Positions 1 to 12,453 of a stretch of DNA of 64,000 nucleotides are shown in pieces. The position numbers and the translations under genes were made by a program. Positions within the stretch are counted from its first letter, which is position 1. Each line of letters starts with the position of its first letter. The stretch is from contig JAIXMG010000003.1 of the NCBI GenBank assembly GCA_025201345.1, forward strand, positions 124,001-188,000. Direction: 5' to 3'. Origin of the DNA: Thamnidium elegans. Lineage: Eukaryota > Mucoromycota > Mucoromycetes > Mucorales > Mucoraceae. The notes beneath the pieces are model-generated. The model was not told the origin of the DNA and ran no database searches. It saw only the letters and a list, made by a program, of their open reading frames with translations.

Positions 1-1412
1 GTTTATACTCTTGGGAGTAAATTTGGTGTTGTTGAGACCATCAATTGTTAAAGGAATTTGAACAGTATGAACATTTAAAGTATCAAGAACGTCCGAAAAC
101 GCCTTTGAAGCAGGGTTATATAATGTTAAAAGTGGTGTTTTTTTATCTTGTTCAGTAGTTTGGTGTGCAGGAAATCCACTGATATTTAAAGTAAAATTAC
201 CTATTTTTAACCCTCTATTTTTGACAGTACTAACGAATATAAAAAGTTAATAAATGTGTGGGAATATTAAATGTTGAAACACTTTACACTCTTGATAACA
301 ATTGCAATAAAACAAATTCTGCAACTAAAGTATCGTTACATAATACAGACGAAATATAATCGATCAATTGAGCGCGAATCTGTGGAGTTTGATGAGTAAC
401 GTTTCCGAGCGAAGGGTAGCTATTAATAGCATTGAGGTTGTTGAATGCAATGGCGTGTAATACAGGAATGTCTGAAAACAAATCCAATGCAGAATCAAGT
501 TCCGTTTCATCGTTTTGTTGTTGAGTCATATCCTGTCCACGAATACCAATAACTTCAATTAACTGTCCAACCTTAACTGATTCGGCCATATCGTTATAGA
601 ATTTAACAATGGAACATGTATGGTCTCTATTAGGTAGAGGAAACTTCTTTGCTGAGATTTGGTTAGGTGCCTTGATTTCAAGATTATTAATACCATCGAT
701 CAAAGGGTCTAAAAAAATATATATTATATTTAGAAACATAATTTACAAAAAAAAAACGTTATATTTTTAATGTTACCAGAGTTGACATTATGTGCTTCTT
801 TTGTCCAATTGTTTTCACCAGGAGGAGAGATACAATAAACAAGAGATCGTTCATTAAGATGTTCATTTTGCATAGTATTCAACTAAATATTAAAGATTAG
901 AAATTCTTATATGTTGCAGTTACAGTAATAATATCTTATACCTCTGCTTCAATAGGGTCGTCTGTATAACGGTAGCAAGTTAATTTCGAGTTACCATTGG
1001 GATCCAGTTTTTCATAGGCAGAAATAAACATTTCTTGTCCTAATCCAGTATCTTGAATCATACAACGAAAACGAACCAAAGTATTTTTAGGTACTTGTTG
1101 CACAGGGACTTCATTTAAGGAAATGATCTATATTTAATAGTGTGTGTATAGGGGGGCAGAGAGGAGTTGTCAATATTATTTTTATATATTTTTACAAATT
1201 TAAAATGTTACCTGATTTTTATAGTCTTTTAATAGTGGAAGAAATGAACTTGAAGGATCAAATTCAGTGCATGACTGATTAGTCAAATGCTCGTCTAGAA
1301 TAAAATAATAATTTTAATTCTTTTCTCTCTCTCTTTATTCTTTCAGTTGCTTTATTGTTTTACCGAATAACTTTGAAATATATTGTAATGGTTGTTCAAT
1401 TTGTTCACTCAT
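1..1412 (-). CDS. MCM complex-binding protein (MCMBP) homologue, 3' end cut by the window
   Basis: MCMBP binds the MCM2-7 replicative helicase in the nucleus and supports MCM assembly and unloading. Predicted exons on the minus strand are 1412-1364, 1294-1212, 1127-942, 882-777, 708-288 and 229 to beyond position 1; phases agree at every junction. The reading starts MSEQIEQPLQYISKLF. It then carries family hallmarks: NEVPVQQVPKNTLVRFRCMI (the conserved VRFRCMIQD stretch), a CISPPGENNW motif, FPLPNRDH followed by a segment ending VAEFVLLQLLSRV, and KIGNFTLNISGFP, all in the order seen in animal MCMBP. About 350 residues are visible and the C-terminal third lies outside. Its start is 219 bp from the divergent gene at 1632, so the two may share a promoter. 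Identity is clear from motif order; the exact splice sites are inferred. Confidence 0.88.
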
Positions 1413-1631
1413 TTAACTATTGTTTTTAATAAAAAAAAGAAAAAAAAACTTGAGTTAAAAAAAAAGCAAGTCAAAAATAACGGGTTCAAAAGGGAAAAGC
1501 TGCGTTTGTGTGATGGTGGCTTGAGTTGAAATTTTGGTGTTCCTTAAGTTTTATAAACTTTTTCCCACTTTATATTTTTTTTTTCCCTTTTTTTCTCTCC
1601 TCCTTATCTTTTTTTTTTTTTTACTTATATT

Positions 1632-2741
1632 ATGCTACCTAGTAACGGTAATCATAGCAGTAGTAGTCTTGATCATGTAAATAATAATGGTAACCAAGAC
1701 AATAATAACAGTCATAATGCCACATCAAATTGGGTAGAAAAGTTAACACTATCGGATATCAGCGTGGGCGAGATTTTGGATATGTACAAGAACGATACAG
1801 ATTTACTGAAACACATTCTTGCAGCTAAAACAGAAGAGGATAAAGTAAAAGAAAGAAAAAAAAAATAAACTATTCTTAAAATGTATTAACGTATTAAAAA
1901 TCAGAGAAAAGGTGCAGAGGAAGTCAGAAGAGCAGAAGAAGCAAGATTACATTCTAAATTTATTGATTTACAGCTGGACCAAAATCGACGTTCTTCTATG
2001 CTAGATGGTAAATTATTTACCAATTTTTTATTTACCTTCATGTGTACTAAAAAAAAAAAAAAACTTTTTTAAATATCACAAGGTTTATCACAAAATGATT
2101 GGTTATCACCAGTACAAAACAACCATGATTTATTGTCTCCATTTCTGAACAATACACCACCTTCACCTTCATCACAGCTTCAACAACCTTTATCACCCTA
2201 TACGTTATTCGAAGTACCATTCGCCGATCTAAATTTATCCGCACCTTCTTCACCTGAACCCGTTCTCGTTGAAAAGATCACTCTTGTAGATAATGAAAGA
2301 CTCTCGAGCCCATCAAAAACCGTACCCCCTCCAATACCACCAAATAATAACAAAGAAAGAGGTTCCTGTAAAAGAACACTATCTCGTACTAGATCTACCA
2401 GAAAACCTTCAATTAAAGCATTATCTAAAAAGAATCGATCCTCACAACCACCACCACCAAATCAGGAAGACACGATTCAACAGGTAAAAGAAGAATTACC
2501 GCTAGATCATGATAAAGTAATGGAAGCATTAAGAGCTAAATTACAAAGAAGTACACAACAGCAAAAGGAACAAAAGAATGTTAGGGAAGAAATCACAAGT
2601 ATGTCTCCTTCTGGAATTTTGTTACTAGATTTAAAAAATCCAAAAAAGTCTTTTCCTGTAAGGCAAAAGGCTACTCCGCGTGCTTCTGTTGTTAGAAAAC
2701 CAAATTCTTTTATCTCTGCTCATAAACCACCATTGTTGTAA
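1632..2741 (+). CDS. unknown low-complexity protein with a short conserved-looking N-terminal region
   Basis: Predicted exons are 1632-1844, 1905-2007 and 2083-2741, giving 324 residues with consistent phases. Residues 1-33 are Asn/Ser-rich. Residues about 34-100 form an ordered, probably helical stretch (LTLSDISVGEILDMYKNDTD, then an Arg/Glu-rich helix with RRAEEARLHSKFIDLQLDQN). The rest is Ser/Pro/Lys-rich, probably disordered and nuclear-looking, with basic clusters (RTLSRTRSTRKPS). I do not recognise the family. The DISVGEILDMY block is the only part that looks selected. The gene starts 219 bp from the divergent MCMBP start. No catalytic motif, signal peptide or membrane segment is visible. 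Confidence 0.7.
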
Positions 2742-2795
2742 ATACCCCCCTCTCTTTCTTTTTCTCCCCCTCTTCCCCTTCTCCCTCCCTCTTCT

Positions 2796-2821
2796 ACACA
2801 CACACACACACACACACACAC
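2796..2821. repeat. (AC)13 microsatellite
   Basis: A perfect dinucleotide run lies 55 bp past the stop codon of the unknown gene, after a pyrimidine-rich C/T stretch. It is probably in the 3' untranslated region. Confidence 0.95.
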
Positions 2822-2901
2822 GCCCCTTTATGGCGTTTCTTTTTTTAAAGCGAATCATCTGGCTCTTAAATAAAACAAGTCACGCAATGATTAACATTTT
2901 T

Positions 2902-2903
<2 letters not shown>

Positions 2904-2938
<35 letters not shown>
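2904..2938. repeat. poly(A) tract, 35 A
   Basis: An uninterrupted run of A between the unknown gene and HAS1, ending about 40 bp before the helicase start codon. It fits a poly(dA:dT) nucleosome-free promoter element, which is inference. Confidence 0.95.
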
Positions 2939-2940
<2 letters not shown>

Positions 2941-2979
2941 TGATCTTTCTATTCTGTAAAAAAAAACAATTATAACATT

Positions 2980-4727
2980 ATGGTTGAAGTTAAAAAGAGA
3001 CAGCTAGCTTCAGATCGTTCAGTTTCTGCCAAGAAACAAAAGCAAGACGCAGATCAAAAGGAGATGGACTTTGGAAAAAAGGAAGATATGACGGCAGCTG
3101 TCAGTTACGACTTTGCCTCGCTTGATTGTTGCGAGCGTACAAAGAATGCCATTAACGATTTAGGATTTGAAAAAATGACTGAAGTGCAAGCTCGTACCAT
3201 TCCACCTTTAATGGCCGGTCGTGATGTTTTAGGCGCTGCTAAAACCGGTTCTGGTAAAACTTTGGCCTTTTTAATTCCTGCTATTGAAATGTTATATCGT
3301 CTCAAGTTTAAGCCTAGAAACGGTACTGGTGTCATTATCGTTTCTCCTACCAGAGAATTAGCCTTGCAGATCTTTGGTGTTGCTAAGGAGTTATTAAAGT
3401 ATCATCAACTTACTTACGGTATTGTCATTGGTGGTGCTAATCGTAAAGCTGAATCCGATAAATTACTTAAGGGTGTTAATTTGATTGTTGCTACTCCCGG
3501 TAGATTGTTGGATCATTTGCAGGTAAAAAAATATATATAGAGAGAGAATCGAAGAAGGGGGGGGGAGATAAACAAGTACCAACATTTTATACATATTAGA
3601 ATACTAGAGGTTTTGTTTACAAGAATTTAAAGGCATTGATTGTGGATGAAGCTGATCGTATTTTGGAAATTGGTTTTGAGGATGAAATGAAACAAATTGT
3701 AAAGATTTTACCCGACGATAGACAAACCATGTTGTTTTCCGCTACACAAACCACCAAAGTTGCAGATTTGGCACGTATTTCGTTAAAGAAGGGGCCTCTT
3801 TATATCAACGTACATGAAAACAGAGATACATCCACTGCCGATGGTTTAGAGCAAGGCTATGTTGTTTGTGAATCAGACCGTAGATTCTTGTTATTGTTTA
3901 CTTTCTTACGTAAGAATATCAAGAAGAAGGTCATTGTCTTTTTCTCTAGTTGTAACTCTGTAAAATACCACTCCGAATTATTGAATTATATCGACGTACC
4001 TGTTTTAGCACTTCACGTAAGTAAAGAAAAAATGTACACAAAAAAAAAAAGTAAAAATATGAATATGTAGCTTATATTATATATATCTATATCTATATAG
4101 GGTAAACAAAAGCAACAAAAGCGTACAAATACTTTCTTTGAATACTGTAACGCAGACCGAGGTATTTTATTGTGTACAGATGTAGCAGCCAGAGGTTTAG
4201 ATATCCCAGCAGTTGATTGGATTGTACAATTTGATCCTCCAGATGATCCTCGTGATTATATTCACAGAGTCGGTCGTACTGCTCGTGCAGGAGGACAAGG
4301 TAAAAGTTTGCTCTTTTTATTACCAAGTGAACTTGGTTTCTTGAGATACTTAAAGCATGCCAAGGTACCCTTAAACGAGTACCAGTTCCCTACCACTAAA
4401 CTCGCCAACGTACAAGGGCAATTGGAGAAATTGATTGATAAGAACTACTACTTGAACCAATCTGCTAAAGACGGTTATCGCTCGTATCTTCAAGCTTATT
4501 CCTCTTTCAGTTTGAAAAAGATTTTCGATGTAAATAGTTTAGACCTTGCTAAGGTTGCTAGAGCCTTTGGGTTTTCCGCTCCACCTAAAGTAAATCTCGG
4601 TACTATCAAACAAGCTAAAAAGGCGAATGAAAAGTCCGAGGAAAAGACAGATGAAAAGACAGAAGAAACTACGGATACAAAGCCTGCACCACAAAAGAAG
4701 AAGACTGCCCACAAGCACAGAAAATAG
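2980..4727 (+). CDS. HAS1: DEAD-box RNA helicase Has1/DDX18 (60S/40S ribosome biogenesis)
   Basis: An ATP-dependent RNA helicase of the nucleolus, acting in pre-rRNA processing. Exons are 2980-3522, 3600-4016 and 4101-4727, all joined in phase 0, giving 528 residues, close to yeast Has1. Visible motifs in order: Q-motif region (GFEKMTEVQ), motif [10 protein letters not shown], Ia PTRELA, Ib [14 protein letters not shown] ([17 protein letters not shown]), [33 protein letters not shown] and [12 protein letters not shown]. The Has1-type tail follows ([29 protein letters not shown]). A Lys/Glu/Thr-rich C-terminus ends KHRK, as is usual for nucleolar members. The IL(E/R)IGFE and YRSYL signatures separate it from other DEAD-box families. 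Nothing is missing. Confidence 0.96.
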
Positions 4728-5872
4728 AAGTTTCCCCCCTTTGTAATAATAATAATAAAAAAAAAGCTGGGATAATTATATATCCTGTTTATCGATTTTT
4801 AACCAGAGTTGGATCGACTTTTTTTAATTGTATACCCCAACCCTTTTTATGCTTATCTTATCCCCCTTTTTAACTGTACGTAATTGTACCAGTTACTTAT
4901 AAATAAAATAAACCCCTTATAATATATTCTAATGGATAAAAATGCGGCAAAATACCTCCCTCTACTAGTCAAAATTAGGATGTACCTTGTAACAGCTTTC
5001 AATAAAATAGGAACGGCTTTTACCCTTGGCGAGTAAAAAAAAAAAAAAAAAAAAGTCAGGTATGGTTTCCAAGTTCATAACATTATTTGCTAATCTTTTT
5101 TTATCTATACATGTATATTTAAACGAAATTCACAGGTAGGAGACGTTTATAGACTTGATCGCATGACACAAGTACTTAACTGATGACGTTTCCCTTCCAA
5201 ACATGGTCCACCGTGGAGAATATATTAACCAGACTTATACCTGGGACCAGTTATAGAAAATGAGATGAATTCTTCATTTTATCACCGAAAAAAAAAAGAG
5301 GTTTTGAGAGAATCGAGATTTAATCTGAAGAACGGGATAAAAACGAGTTACGGGTATGATTGCTATAACCAGATCTTTGAAACTCAAGGTTGCAGTGCTT
5401 AGTAGGATATTGAGTAGTACTTTGTATTACTTTTAAAATACGTTACTTTTATAACTTTTTTCTTTAAAGAAAATGAACTCTTTTTTTACATAAATACCAT
5501 AACTCCCTAAAACTTTGCTGCTAGTTAAAAAGAAGGTGTGTGTGTGTGTGTGTGAATAGATTTTTTTGCAGGATAGGAAGTAGTCTATAAACCCGCCTGC
5601 TATAGACAGTTAGAATCCCAGACTTGCAACTGTAAATCTATTTTAAAAATAATTTTGTGGGGAAAAGTTTGTGTTTATTTGACATGAGATTTTCTGTATC
5701 ATGTTTATTTTGTTTCTTATTGGTCAACAACTGAATCTACCCTTACTCATCTTTTTTATAGTATATTTACCCTTTTTCCCTTTTAATGCTCTTTCTCTTT
5801 TTTTTTTTCCTTTCTTTTTTTTCTTCTTCACTCACACGAATATTAAGCCTTTACTGTAAAAAGATTAAACTT
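4728..5872. other. intergenic region, no gene seen
   Basis: About 1.1 kb between HAS1 and the acyl-CoA-binding gene. It holds an A run at about 5036-5054, a short (GT)n near 5537-5552 and, just before the next gene, a T/C-rich tract (about 5760-5830) typical of promoters in this window. I found no coding exon or RNA gene. Confidence 0.6.
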
Positions 5873-7261
5873 ATGACTGCAACTACTTCTTCGTCTTACA
5901 TTACACACTTACGTTTTGTCCATGCAATGGCTATCGTTCGTGCCATTCCTCAAAACAGTACTTTACAGCCCGTCGCAGCTGATAAACTTCAATTTTACGG
6001 ATTATACAAACAAGCTACGGAAGGAGATGTAAATAAACCCAGACCTTCTTCCAGACAAGTTGTAGAATATGCTAAATGGTAAAAATTTAAAAATAAAAAC
6101 ATCCCTCCTTTTTTCGTTGTATTTAACAAATATCATAGGAAAGCATGGAATCGTATGAAAGGTATTAGCCCAATAGAGGCACAAAAACTATATGTAGAAT
6201 CCTTAATACATCTTTTGACGGAGGTAATACAATAAAATATTTTTTTTTCTCACATTACTAAACTTTAAAAAAATAGCTTGTGCACCGATACCCTCACCAT
6301 GAACAATCGTCTTCCCTTAAAAAGGCTTTATACAGCTTAGAACATGACACAGAAGAAGAAGATGAAGGTAATTGTTTTCTTTATAATTAGACGGGTTTAT
6401 GGAATACTAAATATATTTTTACATGTGAAAGAATTATATCAAGATGCTTTTGATTCAACAGAATTTGAATTACAAGAACATTTTTTAAACAACATTGAAC
6501 CAGATCAATTAAGACGACAAGATATCTACTCACCACCTGCAACACCGGGTAATTCATCTTTCCGTTCTACACCCACGGCACATATTAGGTCTTCGTCTTA
6601 CTACAACAATTATCGGCATAATAGTATCTCTGACATTAGTCATACCGAGTATCCCATCACACCAATCACCTCACCTGGTCAAAACTCTGTTACAGGGCAA
6701 TGGGTACTAAACCAATTACAACAAAACAATGCCACAGTCAAAACGAATAATTATGTTCATCCCATGGATTTTTTACAGCAACAAACAGATACATTATCGG
6801 AAGCAGATACGATTGATCGAGAAGTAGCTGCTACTACAGCCAACCTGGAACTTTCATCACCTAGACAATCTCCTTATTCTGGTAATAAAAAGAAAAAGTC
6901 TAATCATTCTCCACATCTCTCTTCATCATCTACATCATCTAAAAAGAAGAAGAGAGATAACACGCGAGCATTAGAGAGGTTACAGACAGAAGTGACAGCA
7001 TTGACAGAGCAAATTGATAGATTGAGAAGATCAAGTATTCAAGAAAAGAATGATAGAAATAGGTGGACTGCTTCAAGGGCTTGTATGATTTTGATAAAAC
7101 ATTTAATGGCAAATTCGGCTATTTTAATCATTGCATTCTATATCCTGTGGAGAAAAAAGTCACCTATCGCTTACTCCGTCATCGATTATATTCGTCCTCT
7201 TATGCTAGACTTACTTCGTAAAATTATACGACGTATTGTCTTTTGGAAAGTAACTGTTTAA
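5873..7261 (+). CDS. acyl-CoA-binding, tail-anchored protein of the ACBD5/Atg37 type
   Basis: Predicted exons are 5873-6078, 6139-6223, 6277-6367 and 6432-7261, giving 403 residues with matching phases. Residues 1-105 are an acyl-CoA-binding domain: FVHAMAIVRAIP, the binding-loop signature YGLYKQATEGDVNKPRPS, then WKAWNRMKGISPIEAQKLYV. A long Ser/Asn/Thr-rich region follows, then a coiled coil (LERLQTEVTALTEQIDRLRR). Near the C-terminus is one hydrophobic membrane segment (ANSAILIIAFYILWRKKS). This order (ACB domain, linker, coiled coil, C-terminal anchor) is that of peroxisomal ACBD5 and fungal Atg37, which bind acyl-CoA at the peroxisome membrane and act in pexophagy; I infer the same site. 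The start was put at the ATG before TATTSSSYITHL, because the in-frame upstream ATG would only add poly-Phe encoded by the promoter T tract. Confidence 0.85.
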
Positions 7262-7464
7262 ATGCATTATTTCCATATTAAGTGACATAAAAAAAAATTA
7301 CCGTTTTTCATTCTTTTTTTCTTGCATCATAGAACCCCCAACCCCTTTTCATCCCTTTTTTTTTTGTGCTTATATAAATGTATACAATTGAGATTATTTC
7401 CCTTTCTTCCTTCTTAATACTTTCTATAATTTCAATTATACTTGTTATATATTTTGAATTTCCA

Positions 7465-9455
7465 ATGCCTTCTCAATGTCCAGATTATTTAGAGTGAGGG
7501 GGGTTTTTTTTTATATATGCTTTCTACATACTAATATATATATATATACTTGTAGATACTCTAAAGTATTTCATTCGCCAAAGAGTGCTGGTTTACTCGG
7601 TTTACCTTTTCAAAGACCCGTAGAAGCTTGTCGAAAGTTTACTAGTAGCATTATCGAATCTGTCATTAGTAACGTTACATCCAAAGTAAAATATATAATA
7701 TTTTTGCATTAATTTCTATATGCTAATAACATAATCATGTGTTTCTTATTATACAGATGTCTGACCTAGATTTAGCTCAATTATTTACAAATACTTTCCC
7801 AAACACATTGGATACAACTATCCAATCCACAGCATGTTTAGCTGTTGCAGACAACTGTGTTCCACTCTCGTATATTATCACGGGTGATATTAACGCAATG
7901 TGGATTCGAGATTCTGCTAACCAAATATTACCCTACATTGATTATATCAAACAAGACGGTAATTTGAAGCAATTGTTTCTTGGTGCTATTTATTTGCAGG
8001 CTCATTTCTTTAATATTGATCCGTATGCCAACGCATTTAAGGAGCCTAATGGAATTGAAGCTTTGTCAAAGACTATTCATTCATCCAATTTAACAAAGAG
8101 GGAAGTGCCGTTGATGGACGGAGGTAAAATACATATGATTGCACCTCCCCCTTAGCTATTAAAAAAATATTTATATATTTTACTTTTGTAGTATTCGAAA
8201 GGAAGTTTGAGATTGATTCGTTTGCATCATTTATGGGTTTATCGTACAAATACTGGGTTGCATCTGGTGATGACTCTTTTGTAGGAAACTCTGTTTGGGT
8301 TGACGCTGTTGAAGGAATTTTAACAGCTATTAAAAAACAACAAGAACCTACATTTAATGTTACTTCTGGTAAGAGGAAGAAAAAAAAAGGAGGAAAAAAA
8401 AAAAAGACGGCAGCTAACTTGATTTATATATAATAGGAGAACCATTGGATACAGACTACTTGTTTTCTCAAAATGCAGACGTACCAACTGAAAGTCAATT
8501 TTTAAGTGGTCGTGGTCAACCAGTAAAACACACTGGCATGGTAAAAAGTTTATTTCGACCTTCTGATGATGCTAGTGTATTTCCATTTTTTATTCCTGGA
8601 AACGCAATGCTTTCAGTTGAATTAAACCATTTATCTGTACTACTTTCTAAATCATCTATTAAAAATGACAGAGTTCAACAACTGGCTACTGAGTCTGATA
8701 AACTATCAAAGCAAATTCGCGAAGCTATTTACAAGTATGGTTTGATTGATCATCCAAGTTACGGAAAGATATTTGCATGTAAAGAAAAAGAAGGCCTTAA
8801 AAAAAAAAATTTCCCACGTATGACTAAAGGTTTTCTTTAAATAGATGAAGTAGATGGGTATGGCTCTTCACTTATAATTGATGACGCTAATGTTCCTTCT
8901 TTATTGTCCTTGAGTTTTATTGGGTTTTTGAATCAAAATGACACTATTTACCAAAACACACGTAAATTAGTATTATCCAAAGACAATCCATACTATTTCT
9001 CTGGACCTCGTGGATCTGGTATTGGTGGACCACATGTAATTAAAAAAAAAATGCATGTACACACAAAAACAGTTTGCTTACCCTTTTTTTTTTTTCTTTT
9101 TCTCTTTAATAGGTGGGTTTAGGTTATGCATGGCCAATGTCACAAATTGTTCGCGTGAGTTACATGTATAAAAAAAATATATATATTACCAAAAAATATA
9201 TATGTATGCTTAAACGTGCCTTTATATTAGATTTTAAGTTCTGATAATGATCAAGAAATTAAAGAAGCTTTTAATGTCATCTTGGCAAGCACAGATAAGA
9301 CTGGGTTAATTCATGAGTCCGTAAATGTCTTTAAAGCTTCTGGAGGTGAAGACAACAAAGGCTATACTAGGCCTTGGTTCTCTTGGGCAAACGGTTTGTT
9401 TGGTCAAGCTATTTTGAAGGTCATGAACGAGAGACCTCATTTACTTGTAAAATAA
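7465..9455 (+). CDS. glycoside hydrolase family 125 (Mug157-type exo-alpha-1,6-mannosidase)
   Basis: GH125 enzymes remove terminal alpha-1,6-linked mannose. Eight exons are predicted: 7465-7493, 7556-7685, 7757-8123, 8192-8368, 8437-8778, 8845-9035, 9113-9154 and 9231-9455, giving 500 residues with every phase consistent. The very short first exon ([10 protein letters not shown]) is supported because its join produces the family N-terminus CPDYxEYSK...[14 protein letters not shown]. Later motifs: [22 protein letters not shown] (core substrate-binding motif), [76 protein letters not shown], and near the end [14 protein letters not shown]. No signal peptide or N-terminal membrane anchor is visible, so the protein may be intracellular unless an upstream exon is missed. 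Confidence 0.93.
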
Positions 9456-9504
9456 TCTTTGTTACAATAATAATAAAAGACTGCAATACCTTATTTGATC
9501 ATAC

Positions 9505-9543
<39 letters not shown>

Positions 9544-10465
9544 CGGCCGAAAGGACAACAAGAGTTTGAGAAAAAAAAACAGTTACTTGGCTTTCTTTTA
9601 CTGCTTATATTACGTGGCATACAAAGTGTCATTTTGTTCTTATACAATTAGTAAAGTCTCTTATTAACAAATTATTTAGTAAACTATAAATATTACCCTG
9701 TCGTTTGGTGAACATTGACATTGATCACACAATCTACTTTGATAAGAGAGCATATCGAGTACTCTTTTAATAAAGAAAAGAACCCCACTACTTGATAAAA
9801 CAAAACAAAAAACTTATCTCAAGTAAAAACGATACTGAAACAACTTTACACCTCTTTTTTCTTCGCATGCATTAAGATGCAGTTTTAACTGTGTGTGTAA
9901 CTATTTACACATCACGATGAAAAGCACGTTGAAAGAAAAGTCGCTTATCATCTGAGTAGACCGTTTTCTTATTATACTGACGATTAGTCAAAACTACAAA
10001 AGAGAGAGAGAGTACAAAGAAAACTTAGTTCCGGCTTGGCGTCATAATATAAGATCTCAGCTATAATTTTTCCGCTGAGCCAGCTTTTTTTTTTCTTTTT
10101 ATGCGCTTCAAAATAACGGATCGTCAAAATTCATAGGTGTTACAAAAGTCAAAAGATTAGGGTTCTAACTGTGCAATAAGAGATTAAAAGTGAATTGAGC
10201 AAGTATTACTTTTTATACGCTAAAAGAAAAAAAAAGAAAAGAAAAGAAAAAGTTAAATGTTTGATGGTACCTGAATTTTTTTAAAATGTTGTCAAGTGCT
10301 AAGTTGTATATTTTGATTGTGGAGGATTGACGTATGTGCACATCACACACACTAAGCTCGGAGCCTTAAAAATATATTTTGGCTGGTAAAGAAAGATTTT
10401 TTTTTTTCGCTCTTTTTTTTTTTCTTTTTCTTTGCTTTTTCTGCAAAAAAAAAAACAAAAAACAA
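9456..10465. other. intergenic region with a 32-nt poly(A) tract
   Basis: About 1 kb with no gene seen. A perfect A32 run lies at 9510-9541. The last 90 bp before the next gene is T-rich with A runs (10398-10465), the usual promoter look here. Confidence 0.6.
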
Positions 10466-12178
10466 ATGAGTTCATCGTCAGTAGAAGAAGGCCGTAACTC
10501 TTTAGAAGAACAAGAAGAGGTTGTTATGCCAACGGAACCTTATCACGACGAGGAAGAAAGACCAGCACAATCCGAAGGAGAAGAAGAAACTCATACAACA
10601 ACAGAACCTAACAACAGAACTCGACTTCCTTCGCAGACCTCATACGAGCCTAGTGTAGTTAGTACACAATCGTCACCACCACCTTATGAATTGTACCCTC
10701 CTGCAAAAACATTATTCGGCAGAATGTTTAATTGGTTACGCAAAATTCCAAGATTAAATACTCATCAAGCTATTTATTTACCGACTTTGCCAGTTCACAA
10801 CAGCAGCAGTAGTAGTCGTAGGTCAATATTTAGTATCCGCAGAAGAAATACTGGTTTATCCACCCACAGCAGCCACAGCAGTAGTGCAGATTCAGATAAC
10901 TCTGTTTCTTGTTTCTCTCGTTGTTACTTTGCAATTACAGATCGTCTACCTCCATGTCCAACATTTGTCCTTCCTTCATTTTTAGCTGAGCACCGAATCT
11001 TGTTAATCTTGATCTCGTTCTTTTCATTAGCTCTGTTTTCATTCTTGTTGTTTTGTTCTGTTTATTTCTCCCCGATAGATTATCCTAAGCCTGTTTTCCC
11101 GGATAAAGTAACCAACGATACCGCTCGCTTCTTGACTTTGAATATTTTTATGCGCCCTCCACTTATCAAGAACAATTGGTCTGACTTTAAAGACGATCGT
11201 CTGGCTTACATTGAAAAGTACATTTTACCTGAATATGATGTCATAACTTTTCAAGAGTCCTTTGCCTTTGCTACAAGAAGAAAGGATCGCTTGATTGCTA
11301 GTGCTCGTAAGTTAGGTTATAATTATCATTTAGAGTCGCCTCGCAAGTACCCATGGCAAATCGGTGTCGATGGTGGCTTGCTGTTAGTTTCTAAATTCCC
11401 AATTCGTGAATCAAATATTATCGAATATCCTAGAGGTCAACATAGTGATTGGTAAGCGCGGCTATTATTTAAAAAAAGAAAAAGAAACGTTAGTTAACAT
11501 CTATTATAGGTTTTCGGTTAAGGGTGCTTTACATGCCCTTATCGAATTAAATCCAGATAAGAAAGTACATGTTTATACAACACACACACAAGCTTCGTAT
11601 GACACCAATAACGTTATCAATGAAGATGACACCGTGATCCGACTCTCTCAATTCTCGCTTTTACATGACTTTATTTACGACACAACACGTAACGATAACG
11701 AGCCCATTATGGTCGTAGGCGATTTAAATGTGGATGCAGCGGTCCATCCTCACAGTGCGCCCATCACACAGCCTTCCAAAGAAAGCTCACCAGAATATCT
11801 AAAGATGGTAGACGTTATCAAGGGCACAGGTGTCAAAAGACCTTCTTCCAATCAACGCTGGTTCGAACATGCTTGGAAAATGGACGATTTGGTAGACGTG
11901 GTATATAAAAAATACGGGTATCATCCTGTGACGTTTGGTGACTATACCACAAATGAAAACGGCGAGTTGATTCCAGCTGAAACTGTACTGACGAACTGGG
12001 ATCAGTTGATGACCGTGCAGAGTATTGACCGTATCTTTTGGTCCGATCGTGAGTCGAATCGCGTAAGGCTCGAGACTCCAAGAGTAGAGAAGTTTTGGGT
12101 TGAGGAAAATAGGTTGATTGATCAAGAGGAACGTCAGTCTATTGGCTTTACTCAGATTTCAGGTAACATATATTCCCC

Positions 12179-12223
<45 letters not shown>

Positions 12224-12308
12224 ACTAGAAATATTTACGTTTTTTTTTTTTATTATTATTATAGATCATTATGGCATTAGTTGTGACATAAACGTTAATT
12301 TAGATTAA
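10466..12308 (+). CDS. membrane-anchored neutral sphingomyelinase-like phosphodiesterase (endonuclease/exonuclease/phosphatase fold)
   Basis: Exons 10466-11451, 11510-12162 and 12265-12308 give 560 residues with consistent phases. Residues 1-170 are Glu/Ser/Pro-rich and probably cytosolic. One strong membrane segment (ILLILISFFSLALFSFLLF) is followed by an EEP catalytic domain: FLTLNIFMRPP, VITFQESF (metal-binding Glu), GGLLLVSKFPI, VYTTHTQA, VVGDLNVDA (Asp/Asn pair) and, only after splicing exon 3, SDHYGISCDI with the catalytic His. This set and order match sphingomyelinase C/neutral sphingomyelinase, which releases ceramide and phosphocholine; inositol phosphosphingolipid-directed activity is also possible in fungi. 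The start is the ATG before SSSSVEEG; an upstream ATG-less T-rich reading was rejected. The second intron is dominated by a 41-T run. Confidence 0.85.
12181..12221. repeat. poly(T) tract, 41 T, inside an intron
   Basis: An uninterrupted T run fills much of the 102-nt second intron of the sphingomyelinase-like gene (12163-12264) and precedes the acceptor. It is far longer than an ordinary polypyrimidine tract. Confidence 0.95.
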
Positions 12309-12453
12309 AGAAAAAACATCAACAACAAAAAAGCGTGCCTTTATATACATATATAACTTTTATCCAACATACACACCCTGGTCTCTCTTTTTTCTTACAT
12401 TCATAAACCCCTTTTTAAAATATACAATATACAAAATTTTTTCTTTCTTTTAT

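Noticed and set aside
5786..5872. Upstream in-frame start for the acyl-CoA-binding protein
   Set aside because: It would add a poly-Phe stretch encoded by the T-rich promoter; the ACB domain starts right after the ATG at 5873.
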